DNA of 64,000 bases from assembly GCF_900141745.1 (NCBI RefSeq), contig NZ_FSRM01000001.1, positions 3,348,001 through 3,412,000 of the forward strand, in the 5' to 3' direction. Made by a program: the position numbers and the translations under genes. Shown in pieces: positions 34,979 through 45,110 of the stretch. The first letter of the stretch is position 1. Each line of letters opens with the position of its first letter. Source of the stretch: Paraburkholderia phenazinium. Lineage in GTDB: Bacteria; Pseudomonadota; Gammaproteobacteria; Burkholderiales; Burkholderiaceae. Below the pieces are notes generated by a model, which was not told where the DNA came from, made no database searches, and saw nothing but the letters and a program-made list of their open reading frames with translations.

Positions 34979-36436
34979 ATGGTAAAGGCAGCGGTGCTCG
35001 ACAGGCTCTGGTCTCGAATGAGCGAGCGCGGCGATTTCCCCATGCTGTCGCAATCGCTGCGCACAACCATGGCTGCAATGAACAACGACGACCTCGACTT
35101 CACAGGTCTCGTGCAGGTCGTGTTGTCCGATTTTGCGTTGACCCAGAAGGTGCTGCGCCTCGCCAACTCGGCGATGTACATGGCCTTCGGCGGAAATATC
35201 ACCACCGTGTCGCGCGCCTTGATGGTGCTCGGGATGGACGCGGTCGGCCACCTCGTGGTCGGCCTGAAGATCGTCGATCACTTTCATCACAGCGTGCCGC
35301 GCCGCATCGACGCGAAACTCGAACTGAACCGCACGCTGCTGTCGGGCTGCGTCGCCCGTAAGCTAACCGAGCGCGGCGACCTGCGCGCCGGCGAAGAAGC
35401 CGTCGTCTGCACGCTGATGCGCCAGATCGGCAAGCTGCTCGTGGTGTTCTATCTCGACGCCGAGTGGGACCAGATCCGCCGCCTGGTCGACACCAATATC
35501 GAGGAAAGCGAAGCCTGCATCACCGTGCTAGGCGTCACGTTCGACGAGATCGGCGAGGAAGCCGCGGTGCGCTGGCGCCTGCCCGACATGATCCGCTCCG
35601 GCATGGGCGAGTTCGATCCGCACGACACCGAAGAGTCCCGCCAGGTGCAATGGCTGCGCGCCATCACCAACTACTCCACCGAAGTCGCCGCCGTGCTGAC
35701 CACGCCGAACATGTCGGACTGGCAGCGCGAGGCACGCATCGCCGAGCTCGCACACCGTTACGGCCGCGCGCTGAACACCGACCCCGAAGTGCTGCTGGAA
35801 ATGAGCGTGGCGCTCGCCCGCGAAGAAGACGGCGAAGGCGTGATGCGCGAGATCGTGGAGCTGCGCGCCAACGCCGACGCGATTGCCCGCGAAGCGCTCG
35901 ATCCCGAGGCACGCATCGCCGCGGGCGTCGAAGATCTGCGGGCGCTAAAAGCAGGTAGCGCACTCGGCCCGGCGCTGGCCATGGCCACCGAAACGGTGCA
36001 CGCCGGTCTCGGTTTCGCGCGTACCGTCATGTTCGTGCGCCACAGCAGCGGTACGTTCAAGGCGCGTATGGGATTCGGGCCAAAGATCGAGGCTGCCCTG
36101 CCCGGTCTGACGTTCAATACCGCGTTCGAGCCCGACGTGTTCCATCTCGCGATTGCGAACTCGGTGGGCATCTTCATAGAAAATGCGCGCGACCCGAAGA
36201 TGGTGGCGCGGCTGCCCGAATGGTTCCGGCGCAGTTTCGCGGATACCCGCTCGTTCGTGCTGCTGCCGGTGATGGGCGAGAATCAGACGACGGTCGCGCT
36301 TCTGTACGGCGACTGGTGCCAGGCCGACGAGGCACGGCGGATCTCGCAGGGCGAGATGGCAGCGTTGAATGAACTGGCGCGGGAGTTAGGGCGTTTTTTT
36401 TCCCATGCGCCGATGCAGGAACTGGAGATGCTGTGA
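34979..36436 (+). CDS. HDOD-domain protein with C-terminal GAF-like domain
   Basis: A 485-residue cytoplasmic protein. The HDOD domain spans about residues 12-215, with the helical LANSAMYMAFGG and LMRQIGKLLVVFYL segments. Residues about 320-480 look like a GAF sensor (ETVHAGLGFARTVMFVRH and the following strands). It starts 48 bases after the PAS-GGDEF-EAL gene on the same strand, so the two are likely co-transcribed. HDOD proteins act in signalling and motility or biofilm control by protein contacts; no catalytic residues are expected. Confidence 0.87.
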   Translation: MVKAAVLDRLWSRMSERGDFPMLSQSLRTTMAAMNNDDLDFTGLVQVVLSDFALTQKVLRLANSAMYMAFGGNITTVSRALMVLGMDAVGHLVVGLKIVDHFHHSVPRRIDAKLELNRTLLSGCVARKLTERGDLRAGEEAVVCTLMRQIGKLLVVFYLDAEWDQIRRLVDTNIEESEACITVLGVTFDEIGEEAAVRWRLPDMIRSGMGEFDPHDTEESRQVQWLRAITNYSTEVAAVLTTPNMSDWQREARIAELAHRYGRALNTDPEVLLEMSVALAREEDGEGVMREIVELRANADAIAREALDPEARIAAGVEDLRALKAGSALGPALAMATETVHAGLGFARTVMFVRHSSGTFKARMGFGPKIEAALPGLTFNTAFEPDVFHLAIANSVGIFIENARDPKMVARLPEWFRRSFADTRSFVLLPVMGENQTTVALLYGDWCQADEARRISQGEMAALNELARELGRFFSHAPMQELEML

Positions 36437-36518
36437 AGGAGTGAGCGGCCCGGCTCATTGCCAGGCTGCAGCGCCGCGGACCGAAGTCCGGACCCGGCAG
36501 CGCACTCCCCGATCGGGT

Positions 36519-37928
36519 TTAGTCCTCGATCCGCTCCAGACCTTTTGCCTCGGCGCTGCGATCCGCAACGCCTGCCCACGCCGCCGCGACGAGTCCCAGT
36601 TCGGCGACTTCGCGCACCGTCAACGGTGCCAGCTCCGCACACACGCTTTCAATTTCTTTCCATTCACCGCGCTCGAGCGCATCGACCACCGACAGCAGCA
36701 GACCCAGCACGCCTTCGCGACGCAGGATCGCCGCCTGAATCGGCTTCGAGAGCGTCAACACATTGAGCGTGTTCTCGATCGAGCCGCCGAACACCGCATC
36801 CACGAACGAAAACACGCCCGTCAAAAACGCTGCGTCGGCTTCGTCGCGGCCGGCCTTCGGCAGACGCAGCACCGCCAGTTCCATGAAACGTGCGCGGGTG
36901 GCGGCGAGTTGCAGCAGCGGGTCGTCTTCCAGCGCGACCTTGCGGCCGTCCGCATACAACAGTAACTGGGTCCAGCGGGCAATCCGGTTGGTGCCGGTCG
37001 CATTGATCGCTTCGCGCAGCGTGGTCACCTTGTGGCCGACCGCAAGGCCGCTCGAATTCGCCAGCTTCATCAGATGCATCACGAGCACCGGATTGAGCTT
37101 CAGTTCGGCTTCGAGCTGCGCGACCGTCGGGTCGCCGGCTAGCAACTGCAGCAGGTTCAGCAATGCGTGGCGCGGCGCACTCACCTTGCGCAACGTCGCG
37201 GTCTGCGCGCGCGCGAAGTAATAGCCCTGAAATTTGTCGAAGCCGAGATTGAGGGCGGTTTCGAAATCCTCCTGTGCTTCGATGCCTTGGGCAATCAACA
37301 ATTTGCCCGCCGATTTCAGCACGGTGGAAAGCTTCGGCAACAGCGCGCGGGAGATGTGCGGAAGATCGATTTTCACGCGCTCGGCATAGGGCAGCAGGCG
37401 CGCAAACGTGTCGCTCGGAACCACCACGGCATCAAGCACGAAGCGGTAGCGCCGCGCATGCAGCACGACGATTCGCGCAATCAGCTCGTCGTCCACTTCG
37501 ATATCCGGCTGGAGCTCGAACAGGAAACGCTCGGCCGGCAGGAGTTCGAGCGCCTCGTCGAACAGCATCTCGCGGTTGACGTCCAGATGGGCAAGGTGGC
37601 CGGCCAACGCTCCGCGCACGCCCGAATGCATCAGCGCGGTGACGACGGACTGCGTGAAGGTAGGCTGCACGACAGCGCGCGGTTCGCCTTCGGCAGCGGC
37701 GGCCGTGGTTGCGTCATCGGGCACGGTATGCCCGGTTGCGTCAGTACTGGCTGCGGCGTCGCCTGCCGGCGCTTCGCTCACACAATGAAGCTTGAGTTCG
37801 TAGCCGCATAGCATGCCGTCGCGATCGAGGATCGGCTGGCGGGCGAAACAAGGCTTGACTGATGCGCCGTCAGCCCGACCGGGCTCACCGCCGGCCCGAC
37901 TCGGATCGTCGACTTCGATGCTGGACAT
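36519..37928 (-). CDS. EAL-HDOD signalling protein (YuxH type), copy 2
   Basis: A 469-residue paralogue of the protein at 31367 with the same EAL-HDOD order. The EAL signature is replaced by YELKLHC and the metal-binding residues are not kept, so it should be catalytically inactive. An Ala/Thr-rich insertion (about residues 55-85) is not in copy 1. HDOD regions of both copies share long phrases such as ATGTNRIARWTQLLLYADG (copy 1 has TRQIARWAQLLLYADG). It converges with the HDOD-GAF-like gene and faces adc across 273 bases. Confidence 0.9.
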   Translation of the reverse strand: MSSIEVDDPSRAGGEPGRADGASVKPCFARQPILDRDGMLCGYELKLHCVSEAPAGDAAASTDATGHTVPDDATTAAAAEGEPRAVVQPTFTQSVVTALMHSGVRGALAGHLAHLDVNREMLFDEALELLPAERFLFELQPDIEVDDELIARIVVLHARRYRFVLDAVVVPSDTFARLLPYAERVKIDLPHISRALLPKLSTVLKSAGKLLIAQGIEAQEDFETALNLGFDKFQGYYFARAQTATLRKVSAPRHALLNLLQLLAGDPTVAQLEAELKLNPVLVMHLMKLANSSGLAVGHKVTTLREAINATGTNRIARWTQLLLYADGRKVALEDDPLLQLAATRARFMELAVLRLPKAGRDEADAAFLTGVFSFVDAVFGGSIENTLNVLTLSKPIQAAILRREGVLGLLLSVVDALERGEWKEIESVCAELAPLTVREVAELGLVAAAWAGVADRSAEAKGLERIED

Positions 37929-38201
37929 TCCATTCCCCCGATAAGCGCCCTGGCGCTTCCTGCTGTTTTTTGCTTCTCACATGGCGTGCGATCGGACCCG
38001 AAATCGGGCTGAGAGCGCCGCATGACGCCGCTTTGCGACGTTCTTCGATTTTAGCGCAGGCCGCTCCCCTCAGGCACGGCTATGCGCGATTTTCAAAAAA
38101 TATTCAATTCCCGCAACGAGAATGCGAGCAAGTCGCGAATCGACGATACTCTTGTGCAGTGCAGAAGCGTTCCAACCCGCGATTAACCACCAAGGAAAAC
38201 C

Positions 38202-38939
38202 ATGGACGTCAAAAGCGTGCTAGACAATGCCTTCGCCATGCCGATTACGAGCCCAGCGTTCCCGATCGGCCCCTACCGGTTCATTAACCGGGAATTCCTG
38301 ATCATCACGTACCGCACCGACCCGGCCAAGCTGCGCGCCGTCGTGCCCGAGCCGCTGGAAATCGGCGAGCCGCTGGTGCACTACGAGTTCATCCGCATGC
38401 CGGACTCGACCGGTTTCGGCGACTACACGGAAAGCGGACAGGTGATTCCGGTGTCCTATAACGGCGTTGCCGGCAGCTACACGCTGGCGATGTATCTCGA
38501 CGACCATCCGCCGATCGCAGGTGGCCGCGAATTGTGGGGCTTCCCGAAGAAGCTCGCCAAGCCGGTACTCGAAGTGCATACCGACACGCTCGTGGGCACG
38601 CTCGACTACGGTCCTGTGCGCATTGCCACCGGCACGATGGGCTACAAGCATCGCCAGCTCGATCTCGTGCAGCAGAAGAAACGCCTCGAAGCGCCAAACT
38701 TCCTGCTGAAGGTCATGCCGCACGTCGACGGTACGCCGCGTATCTGCGAACTGGTGCGCTACTACCTGCAGGATATCGACCTCAAGGGCGCATGGACCGG
38801 GCCGGCTGCGCTGCAGTTGTCGCCGCACGCGCTCGCGCCGGTTGCGGAATTGCCGGTGCTGGAGATCGTCGAAGCGCGCCATTTGCTGGCGGATCTGACG
38901 CTGGGTCTCGGCGAAGTGGCGTTCGACTATCTGAAGTAG
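38202..38939 (+). CDS. adc: acetoacetate decarboxylase
   Basis: A 245-residue enzyme that converts acetoacetate to acetone and CO2. The Schiff-base lysine lies in the GFPKK motif (Lys116/117), with the adjacent Lys that lowers its pKa, and length equals the Clostridium enzyme. The ATG at 38202 follows an AAGGA ribosome site. A hairpin terminator follows the stop. No CoA-transferase or hydroxybutyrate dehydrogenase gene is adjacent, so its place in ketone or polyhydroxybutyrate metabolism is inferred only from known pathways. Confidence 0.92.
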   Translation: MDVKSVLDNAFAMPITSPAFPIGPYRFINREFLIITYRTDPAKLRAVVPEPLEIGEPLVHYEFIRMPDSTGFGDYTESGQVIPVSYNGVAGSYTLAMYLDDHPPIAGGRELWGFPKKLAKPVLEVHTDTLVGTLDYGPVRIATGTMGYKHRQLDLVQQKKRLEAPNFLLKVMPHVDGTPRICELVRYYLQDIDLKGAWTGPAALQLSPHALAPVAELPVLEIVEARHLLADLTLGLGEVAFDYLK

Positions 38940-38978
38940 GCGCAGTCGCCGGCTGGCGGATGGTGGTGCATCAGAGGC

Positions 38979-39007
38979 AACGGCCGCGAATGCGGCCGTT
39001 GTGATTT
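38979..39007 (+). terminator. terminator after adc
   Basis: A 9-bp stem (AACGGCCGC with GCGGCCGTT, loop GAAT) followed by GTGATTTT. The T-run is interrupted, so termination may be partial. Confidence 0.6.
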
Positions 39008-39116
39008 TGCATCGCAACCGGTCACGAGGGCGGACCGGCCGCGAGGGCGGGATTGTACAAGGTGTGGGGAATGCGGCGATGGGCCCATCGCCGCTACGTG
39101 AAGTACGGCGAATTGT

Positions 39117-40178
39117 TCAGGCAAGCGCCGCGAGCGTCGCCCCGGTCGTCTCGATCACCAGCAATCCGGCGCGCAAACCCGGCTTCACGGTGGGATTCGG
39201 AAACACGATGCGCTCTTCGGCATGACGCACCACATAACGATAATCGCCATCGCGCGCGAGCAGCGTGCCCTGCTCGAATGGCGTGAAGTTCGGCACATCT
39301 GCTGCGACCAGCAATTCGAACGCATCGCTTTGCTTCGTGATCTGATCGATCACCGTGAACACGCGCGGCAAAGGTTCGCTTGCGTTGTCTTCAACGCCAG
39401 CCAGCAGATCACGCAGTGCCCTATCCGCGCCGGCGAACCGCGCGAGGTCGTTCTGGCCGAACGGCCGCACCTTGCCGAGTTCCAGCGTGCACGCTTCAGC
39501 ACCACACACTTGCGCAGTGAAATGCGAATACGTGTTGCCCTTCGTCGTGTGGAGCAGCACCGCCGAAATGGATGCATCGCGCAACCATTCGAACATCGCC
39601 CGCGAGAGCGGCGCACCGGTGTGCGGCAGCAGCGCAAACTGCTCGAAGACCGACGCGCGAATCGCCGTATGCATGTCGACGTGCCAGCGGGCGCCTGGTG
39701 CATCGGAGGCATCTGCAAAGAATTGTGTCGCTGCGCGTTCCAGTGCAATCGCACGCGGCGCCTCGCGACTATTCGGCACCTGAGAATGCCGACCGCTGAA
39801 GAGCCGATTCAGGTCGTCGTCAATATAACGGCAGCCGGCGCGCATCGCGGCGACGTTGCCCAGTATCACCAGCAGACGGCACGTCAGCGCGGTCCGCCCT
39901 TCGGCGATATCGCGCACCACCCCCGACAGCAGTTCGATCGGTGCAGTCTCGTCGCCGTGCACACCGGCCGAGGCCAGCACGCTTCGCTTGCCCGAAGCCT
40001 CCGCAGGTTCGAATTGCAGGATGCCTTCGTCAAGCCACGTCCAGCGCACGCCATTTGCGCACACGCCCTTGGCTTCACCCGCTGACGGCTGCGTGCCCGC
40101 TAACGTGTAGGCAAGAAAATCACTCAACAGCGCATTGCGCGGGTCGTGTGTCATGCCGTGCTCAGCGCTGGAAGTCAT
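39117..40178 (-). CDS. astE: succinylglutamate desuccinylase AstE
   Basis: A 353-residue zinc enzyme that performs the last step of the succinyltransferase pathway: N-succinylglutamate to succinate and glutamate. Zinc ligands are seen in GVHGDETAP (His and Glu) and in WHVDMHTAI (His). It belongs to the aspartoacylase/AstE family. It overlaps the astB 3' end by 17 bases if it starts at 40178; an ATG at 40154 would remove the overlap and eight residues. Last gene of the ast operon. It lies 177 bases from adc, which converges with it. Confidence 0.93.
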   Translation of the reverse strand: MTSSAEHGMTHDPRNALLSDFLAYTLAGTQPSAGEAKGVCANGVRWTWLDEGILQFEPAEASGKRSVLASAGVHGDETAPIELLSGVVRDIAEGRTALTCRLLVILGNVAAMRAGCRYIDDDLNRLFSGRHSQVPNSREAPRAIALERAATQFFADASDAPGARWHVDMHTAIRASVFEQFALLPHTGAPLSRAMFEWLRDASISAVLLHTTKGNTYSHFTAQVCGAEACTLELGKVRPFGQNDLARFAGADRALRDLLAGVEDNASEPLPRVFTVIDQITKQSDAFELLVAADVPNFTPFEQGTLLARDGDYRYVVRHAEERIVFPNPTVKPGLRAGLLVIETTGATLAALA

Positions 40179-41502
40179 ACAACGAACCCAGCCCGAGAAT
40201 CTGCGTCAACTCATCCAGCGCCGTGCGCGATTCGAGCAGCAGGCTCGGATCGGTCAGATCGGCCGGCGCGAGGCGGTCGCGATAGTGCTTTTCGATCCAC
40301 GCATCGAGCCGGCCAAACAGCGTGTCGGTGATCCACACGCCGGGCGTAACCGCCGCGCGTTCAGCCTCGCTCAACACCACCCGCAAACGCAGGCAAGCCG
40401 GGCCGCCGCCGTTCTTCATACTCTCGCGCAGGTCGAACACCAGCACGTCGTCGATCGGGCCGCCGTGCGAAGTCAAGCCATCCAGATATTCCGCCACCCG
40501 TGGGTTTTCGCGGCATTCCTGCGGCACGACCAGCACCTGCTTGCCGTCGGGGCGCGTGAGCAACTGGCTGTTGAACAGATACGACGTCACGGCATCGCTC
40601 ACACCCACCCGCGCGTCCGGGACCTCTATCACGTCGAACTTCGCATTGAGCTTGCCAAGCTTCGCTCTCAGCTCGTCGTACACCGCTTGCTGCTCGACGA
40701 ACGCCAGTTCGTGACAGAACAGCGTGTTGCGATTGCCGACCGCAATCACGTCGTTGTGAAACACGCCAGCATCGATCACGTCGGGATTCTGCTGCGCATA
40801 GACAGTCGCCGCTTCCGCAAGCCCATGACGCTGCGCTACCGCTCGGCTCGCCTCGAAGGTTTGACGCGCCGGATAGCGCTTCGGCTCCGGTCCACGCCGA
40901 TATTCGCTCCGACCGTAGACAAAGAATTCGACACCACGTGTGCCATATTCCGCACAAAAGCGCGTGTGATTCGCCGCGCCTTCATCGCCGAGTGCCGGCG
41001 TGCCAGGCAGCGCTTCATGCACTTCGAACCGGTCGCGCTCCGCGAAGATCGCGCGCAGTGTGCGGCGCGTCGATTCATGTTCGATCGCACGATGCAGTTT
41101 GCTACACAGATTGGCCGGCGTGAAATGGACGCGGCCGTCTTCGGTATCCGCAGATGGGCTCACCGTCGCCGCGTTTGCGGTCCACATCGCCGATGCCGAA
41201 CTCGCCGCAGCCAGCAACTCGGGCGCATCTTTCGCGACACGCGCAATCACCGTCGCGTCGTCGCCGGAAAAGCCGAGTTCGCGCAACAGGCGCATCGACG
41301 GCCGCTCTTGCGGCGGCAGCACGCCTTGATGGAAACCGAGTTCAGCAAGCTGCTTCATCTTGCGCAGGCCCTGCTTCGCAGCAGCCTTCGGATTGGCGAC
41401 GGACTTCTCGTTGTTCTGCGACGCGACATTGCCGAACGACAACCCGGCGTAGTTGTGCGTCGGGCCGACGAGGCCGTCGAAATTGGCTTCAGTGGCTTGC
41501 AT
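40162..41502 (-). CDS. astB: N-succinylarginine dihydrolase AstB
   Basis: A 446-residue enzyme, one residue shorter than the E. coli protein. It removes two ammonia and CO2 from N-succinylarginine to give N-succinylornithine, using a Cys-His-Glu group. The family N-terminus ([18 protein letters not shown]) is intact, and the catalytic Cys is in [12 protein letters not shown] near the end. It starts nine bases after the astD stop on the minus strand, so the operon is tight. Confidence 0.96.
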   Translation of the reverse strand: MQATEANFDGLVGPTHNYAGLSFGNVASQNNEKSVANPKAAAKQGLRKMKQLAELGFHQGVLPPQERPSMRLLRELGFSGDDATVIARVAKDAPELLAAASSASAMWTANAATVSPSADTEDGRVHFTPANLCSKLHRAIEHESTRRTLRAIFAERDRFEVHEALPGTPALGDEGAANHTRFCAEYGTRGVEFFVYGRSEYRRGPEPKRYPARQTFEASRAVAQRHGLAEAATVYAQQNPDVIDAGVFHNDVIAVGNRNTLFCHELAFVEQQAVYDELRAKLGKLNAKFDVIEVPDARVGVSDAVTSYLFNSQLLTRPDGKQVLVVPQECRENPRVAEYLDGLTSHGGPIDDVLVFDLRESMKNGGGPACLRLRVVLSEAERAAVTPGVWITDTLFGRLDAWIEKHYRDRLAPADLTDPSLLLESRTALDELTQILGLGSLYDFQR

Positions 41503-41511
41503 CGTCGATCC

Positions 41512-42975
41512 TCAGAAATGAAGGCCCGGCGACACGCTCGCGGGCATTTGCAGTTGCGCGCTTTCGACGGAGGCCATCGGATAGGCGCAGTAGTCGGCAG
41601 CGTAATACGCGCTCGGACGGTTGTTGCCCGAGCGTCCCGTGCCGCCGAACGGCGCCGCGGACGACGCACCATTGGTCGGCCGGTTCCAGTTGACGATACC
41701 GGCGCGGATCGTGCGCTGGAAGTGCGTCCACAGGGTTTCGTCGTCGGCAAGAAGGCCTGCGGACAAGCCGAAGGCCGTATCGTTGGCGCGCTCGATCGCG
41801 TCATTGAAATTCGCATAGCGAATGATTTGCGCAAGCGGGCCGAAGTGCTCTTCGTCGGGCAGGTCGTGCACGTTCGTCACATCGAGAATGGCCGGTGTGA
41901 CGAAGCCGAGTTGCGGGTCGCGTTGCTCCATCGTCAACAGGGACCGGGCACCGGCTTCGAGCAGATGCGCCTGCGCGCCGACGAGGCGTGCGGCCGCCCG
42001 CGCCGAGATTACCGCGCCCATGAACGGCTGCGGCTCGGCGTTGTATTCGCCCACTGTGATACGTGAAGTCACATCGGCAAGACGCTCGATAAAGCGGTCG
42101 CCGAAGCTGTCATTCGGCACGAGGATACGACGTGCGCAAGTGCAGCGCTGCCCTGCCGACAGGAAAGCGGATTGAATCGTGTGATGCACTGCTGCGTCGA
42201 TATCCTCAACCGGTCCGATCACGAGCGGATTGTTGCCGCCCATCTCCAGCGCCAGCACGATTTCCGGACGGCCGCCGAACTGCTTGTGCAGCAACGTACC
42301 CGTGTCCGAGCTGCCGGTGAAGAACAGCCCGTCGATCTGCCGGTGATTCGCCAGCGCGATACCGGTATCTTTCTCGCCCTGCACGAGGTTCAGCACGCCC
42401 GCCGGCAAGCCGGCGTCGCGCCACACTTCCACAGTCGCACGGGCGACACCCGGCGCGAGTTCGGACGGCTTGAACACCACCGCGTTACCAGCGATCAGCG
42501 CCGGCACGATATGCCCATTCGGCAAGTGACCCGGGAAGTTATACGGCCCGAACACTGCCACCACACCATGCGGACGATGCCGCAGCACAGCAGTGCCGTC
42601 TGCCATCGCTGTGCGCTTTTCGCCGGTACGTTCGTTGTACGCCTGAATCGAAATCTCGACCTTGGCCGCCATCGACGCCACTTCGGTGCGCGCTTCCCAC
42701 AGCGGCTTGCCCGTCTCACGGCCAATCGCTTCGGCCAGCGCTTCCTTGCGCTCGGTCAGCAGCGCAGCGAAACGGCGCACAATGCCGCAGCGATCTTCAA
42801 GACTCAACGTCGACCACGTTGCAAACGCATCGCGCGCGCTGCGCACTGCAAGGTCCACGTCTTCAGCAGATGCGCTGTGGCCTTCCCACACCGTCGCACC
42901 CGTGCCGGGGTTGCGCGAGGTGAATACGTGTCCTGTGCCGGCGGCCCATTCGCCGTCGATGAAAAGCTCAGTCAT
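41512..42975 (-). CDS. astD: succinylglutamate semialdehyde dehydrogenase AstD
   Basis: A 487-residue NAD-dependent aldehyde dehydrogenase. The active-site Cys lies in GQRCTCARR and the general base Glu in LALEMGGNNP. It oxidises N-succinylglutamate semialdehyde to N-succinylglutamate. I start at the second Met (MTELFIDG) because AGGG lies seven bases before it; a Met two codons earlier would overlap the ribosome site. The upstream aruG stop is two bases away, consistent with coupling. Confidence 0.95.
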   Translation of the reverse strand: MTELFIDGEWAAGTGHVFTSRNPGTGATVWEGHSASAEDVDLAVRSARDAFATWSTLSLEDRCGIVRRFAALLTERKEALAEAIGRETGKPLWEARTEVASMAAKVEISIQAYNERTGEKRTAMADGTAVLRHRPHGVVAVFGPYNFPGHLPNGHIVPALIAGNAVVFKPSELAPGVARATVEVWRDAGLPAGVLNLVQGEKDTGIALANHRQIDGLFFTGSSDTGTLLHKQFGGRPEIVLALEMGGNNPLVIGPVEDIDAAVHHTIQSAFLSAGQRCTCARRILVPNDSFGDRFIERLADVTSRITVGEYNAEPQPFMGAVISARAAARLVGAQAHLLEAGARSLLTMEQRDPQLGFVTPAILDVTNVHDLPDEEHFGPLAQIIRYANFNDAIERANDTAFGLSAGLLADDETLWTHFQRTIRAGIVNWNRPTNGASSAAPFGGTGRSGNNRPSAYYAADYCAYPMASVESAQLQMPASVSPGLHF

Positions 42976-42977
42976 GA

Positions 42978-44018
42978 TCATCCCTGTTTATGTTTCAGCG
43001 GCAGCACCCGTACCGGGTCGCCCGCCTTCACGTCGAGCGCCGCGGCTTCGTCGGCGGCAAGACGGAACACGCCGTCCTTCGGCACGCCTGCCGCAACGCC
43101 GACGCGGAAATCGCCGAGCGAAGTATTCGACACCAGCGACCTCGGCCCATCCTGCGGCTCGGGCGTTGCCCCCAGCGCGAAGATCTCGACCGGCACCACC
43201 ACACTCTCGCGGACCGTTCGCAAGTCGGCGATATGGCATTCGAGCACCGGACCCGCATCGAAAATATCGACGTGATTCTCGTAACGCAGCCCTTCGGATT
43301 CGAGCATCCTGCGCGCGGGAATCGTGTCGTTATGCGTCAGGCCGACGCAGTCCTGCGCCTCCTGCGGCAACAGTTCGACGTACACCGGATAGCGCGGCAT
43401 CAGCTCGGCGAGAAATGCCTTGCGGCCATGCGAGCTCAGATAGTCCGCGGCGTTGAAATCGATCTGGTAGAAATGCGAGCCCACCGCGCGCCAGAATGGC
43501 GAGGTGCCGTTCGCATCGAAATGGCCGCGCAATTCAGCGCACAGACGCTGTGGAAAGCGCTCGCGGAACTGTGCGAGAAACATGAAGCGCGAGCGCGACA
43601 GCAAGCCACCCACGCCGCTCGTGCGGTAACGTGGGCTCAGGAACAACGAGCAGACTTCCGCGTAGCCGGTCAGGTCGTGCGAAATGTTGAGCGCATGCAT
43701 GCGTGTCCAGATACCCAGATCCTGGCTCGCATGCACCACCGTGCTCACACGATAGTTGTAAAACGGTTGCTCCAGGCCGACCGAACTTTCGATGCCGCAT
43801 ACGCCAGCCACGTCGCCGGTGGCGGTGTCTTCCATCACGAAGAAGTAGCCGGCTTCATGCGGCGCAGCCTTGTCTTCCATCGTGCGGCGCGAACGCGCCA
43901 CGCGCGCTTCGAGTGCATCGCGGTCAGGCTTGAACGTGGTGAGACCGGGGCCAGTCTCCTGAGCGAGCGCGACGAGCGCGTCCACATCGCCCGTCTGCAC
44001 GACGCGAACGACGATCAT
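42978..44018 (-). CDS. aruG: arginine/ornithine succinyltransferase subunit, AruG (beta) type
   Basis: A 346-residue member of the AstA family. It starts the pathway by moving succinyl from succinyl-CoA to the alpha-amino group of arginine. The N-terminus (MIVVRVVQTGDVDALVAL) and the PFWRAVGSHFY and FDAGPVLE segments match the family. Two adjacent copies form a heteromeric enzyme in Pseudomonas and Burkholderia, while enterobacteria have one AstA. It overlaps aruF by four bases (ATGA). Which copy is alpha or beta is inferred from gene order. Confidence 0.92.
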   Translation of the reverse strand: MIVVRVVQTGDVDALVALAQETGPGLTTFKPDRDALEARVARSRRTMEDKAAPHEAGYFFVMEDTATGDVAGVCGIESSVGLEQPFYNYRVSTVVHASQDLGIWTRMHALNISHDLTGYAEVCSLFLSPRYRTSGVGGLLSRSRFMFLAQFRERFPQRLCAELRGHFDANGTSPFWRAVGSHFYQIDFNAADYLSSHGRKAFLAELMPRYPVYVELLPQEAQDCVGLTHNDTIPARRMLESEGLRYENHVDIFDAGPVLECHIADLRTVRESVVVPVEIFALGATPEPQDGPRSLVSNTSLGDFRVGVAAGVPKDGVFRLAADEAAALDVKAGDPVRVLPLKHKQG

Positions 44019-45079
44019 TCTGCTTCTCCCGAAAGTTCGTAGGGATGCTCTTCGGCCGGCTGATGCAGCGCCACGCAGCGCACCGGGTCGCCGTTCTGCA
44101 CGCCAAGCGCGTCGCGCACCGCTAGCGGCAGCGGCGCGCCCATTGCCTTCTCGTCAGGTAAAGCGGCCAGCACGCAGCGGAAGTCGTCCGCGCGGTTGCT
44201 GGCGATCAGCCACGTGGTGCCACGCTCGCCGGCTGCCGCTTCGCGTACTGTCCTCATTTCATTGCGCCTGACACAGGCGCTGCGATCGATCTGAGCCGTC
44301 AACACCGGACCCGCGTCGAAGATATCCACGAAGCGATCCGTTTCGAAGCCTTCCTCGAGGTGAATCTCATACGCGAGCAGCGCTTTTTCGTCCGGCTCGC
44401 CCAGCACACGCTGCGCCGATTCCGGCAACAGCGGCACATACACCGGATAACTCGGCATCACTTCGGCGATAAAGGTGCGGCTACGGCCACCCGATTCGAT
44501 TTCGATGTCCGCGAAATTGCGGCCGAAAAATTTGCGCCCCACCGCTTCCCAGAATGGCGACACGCCGTCGTCATCCGTCACGCCCAGCAGCAGCGAAAAC
44601 ACTTCGGAGGTGAAGCGCTTTCGATTGGCGGCGATATACATCATCCGCGAGCGCGACATCAGATGCGCGGCGGCGTCGCCACGCAGCGACGGGTCGATAT
44701 AGAAGCCCGCCAGCCGGCTCTTGCCGGTGAGCTCATGCGACATCGTCAGCGCGTGAATCTTGCGATTCACATGCAGTTCACGCGACGCGTGAATCAACGC
44801 GTCATTGCGAAACGCATAGAACGGCTCCGAGTAACCGGCGGCGGCAACGATGCTCGCCGTGCCCAACAGCTTGCCGGTCTCGCTGTCTTCGAGCACGAAC
44901 AGGTAAAACTCCTCGCCCGGAAAATCGACTTCCGCACGAAACGAGTCTTCGGACAGCGCGACGCGTGCTTCGAGCGCACGGCGGTCATGCGGCAGCGAGT
45001 GCAGCACGGGTTGAGCCGTGCGCGCCATATGTTCGAGCGCATCGAGATCGGCGAGGCGGCCGGGGCGTACGAAGAGCAT
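44015..45079 (-). CDS. aruF: arginine/ornithine succinyltransferase subunit, AruF (alpha) type
   Basis: A 354-residue AstA-family protein, the partner of AruG. It shares the PFWEAVGRKFF and FDAGPVLTAQ segments with AruG, so the pair arose by duplication. In organisms with this pair both subunits are needed for arginine succinylation. The stop overlaps the aruG start (ATGA), ensuring equal synthesis. It follows astC by 31 bases on the minus strand. Confidence 0.92.
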   Translation of the reverse strand: MLFVRPGRLADLDALEHMARTAQPVLHSLPHDRRALEARVALSEDSFRAEVDFPGEEFYLFVLEDSETGKLLGTASIVAAAGYSEPFYAFRNDALIHASRELHVNRKIHALTMSHELTGKSRLAGFYIDPSLRGDAAAHLMSRSRMMYIAANRKRFTSEVFSLLLGVTDDDGVSPFWEAVGRKFFGRNFADIEIESGGRSRTFIAEVMPSYPVYVPLLPESAQRVLGEPDEKALLAYEIHLEEGFETDRFVDIFDAGPVLTAQIDRSACVRRNEMRTVREAAAGERGTTWLIASNRADDFRCVLAALPDEKAMGAPLPLAVRDALGVQNGDPVRCVALHQPAEEHPYELSGEAE

Positions 45080-45110
45080 CGTCGTTCCGTTGGTTGAGTG
45101 TGACGCCAGA

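Noticed and set aside
40135..42066. 643-residue plus-strand open frame
   Set aside because: It is the antisense shadow of astB and astD, which are clear family members.
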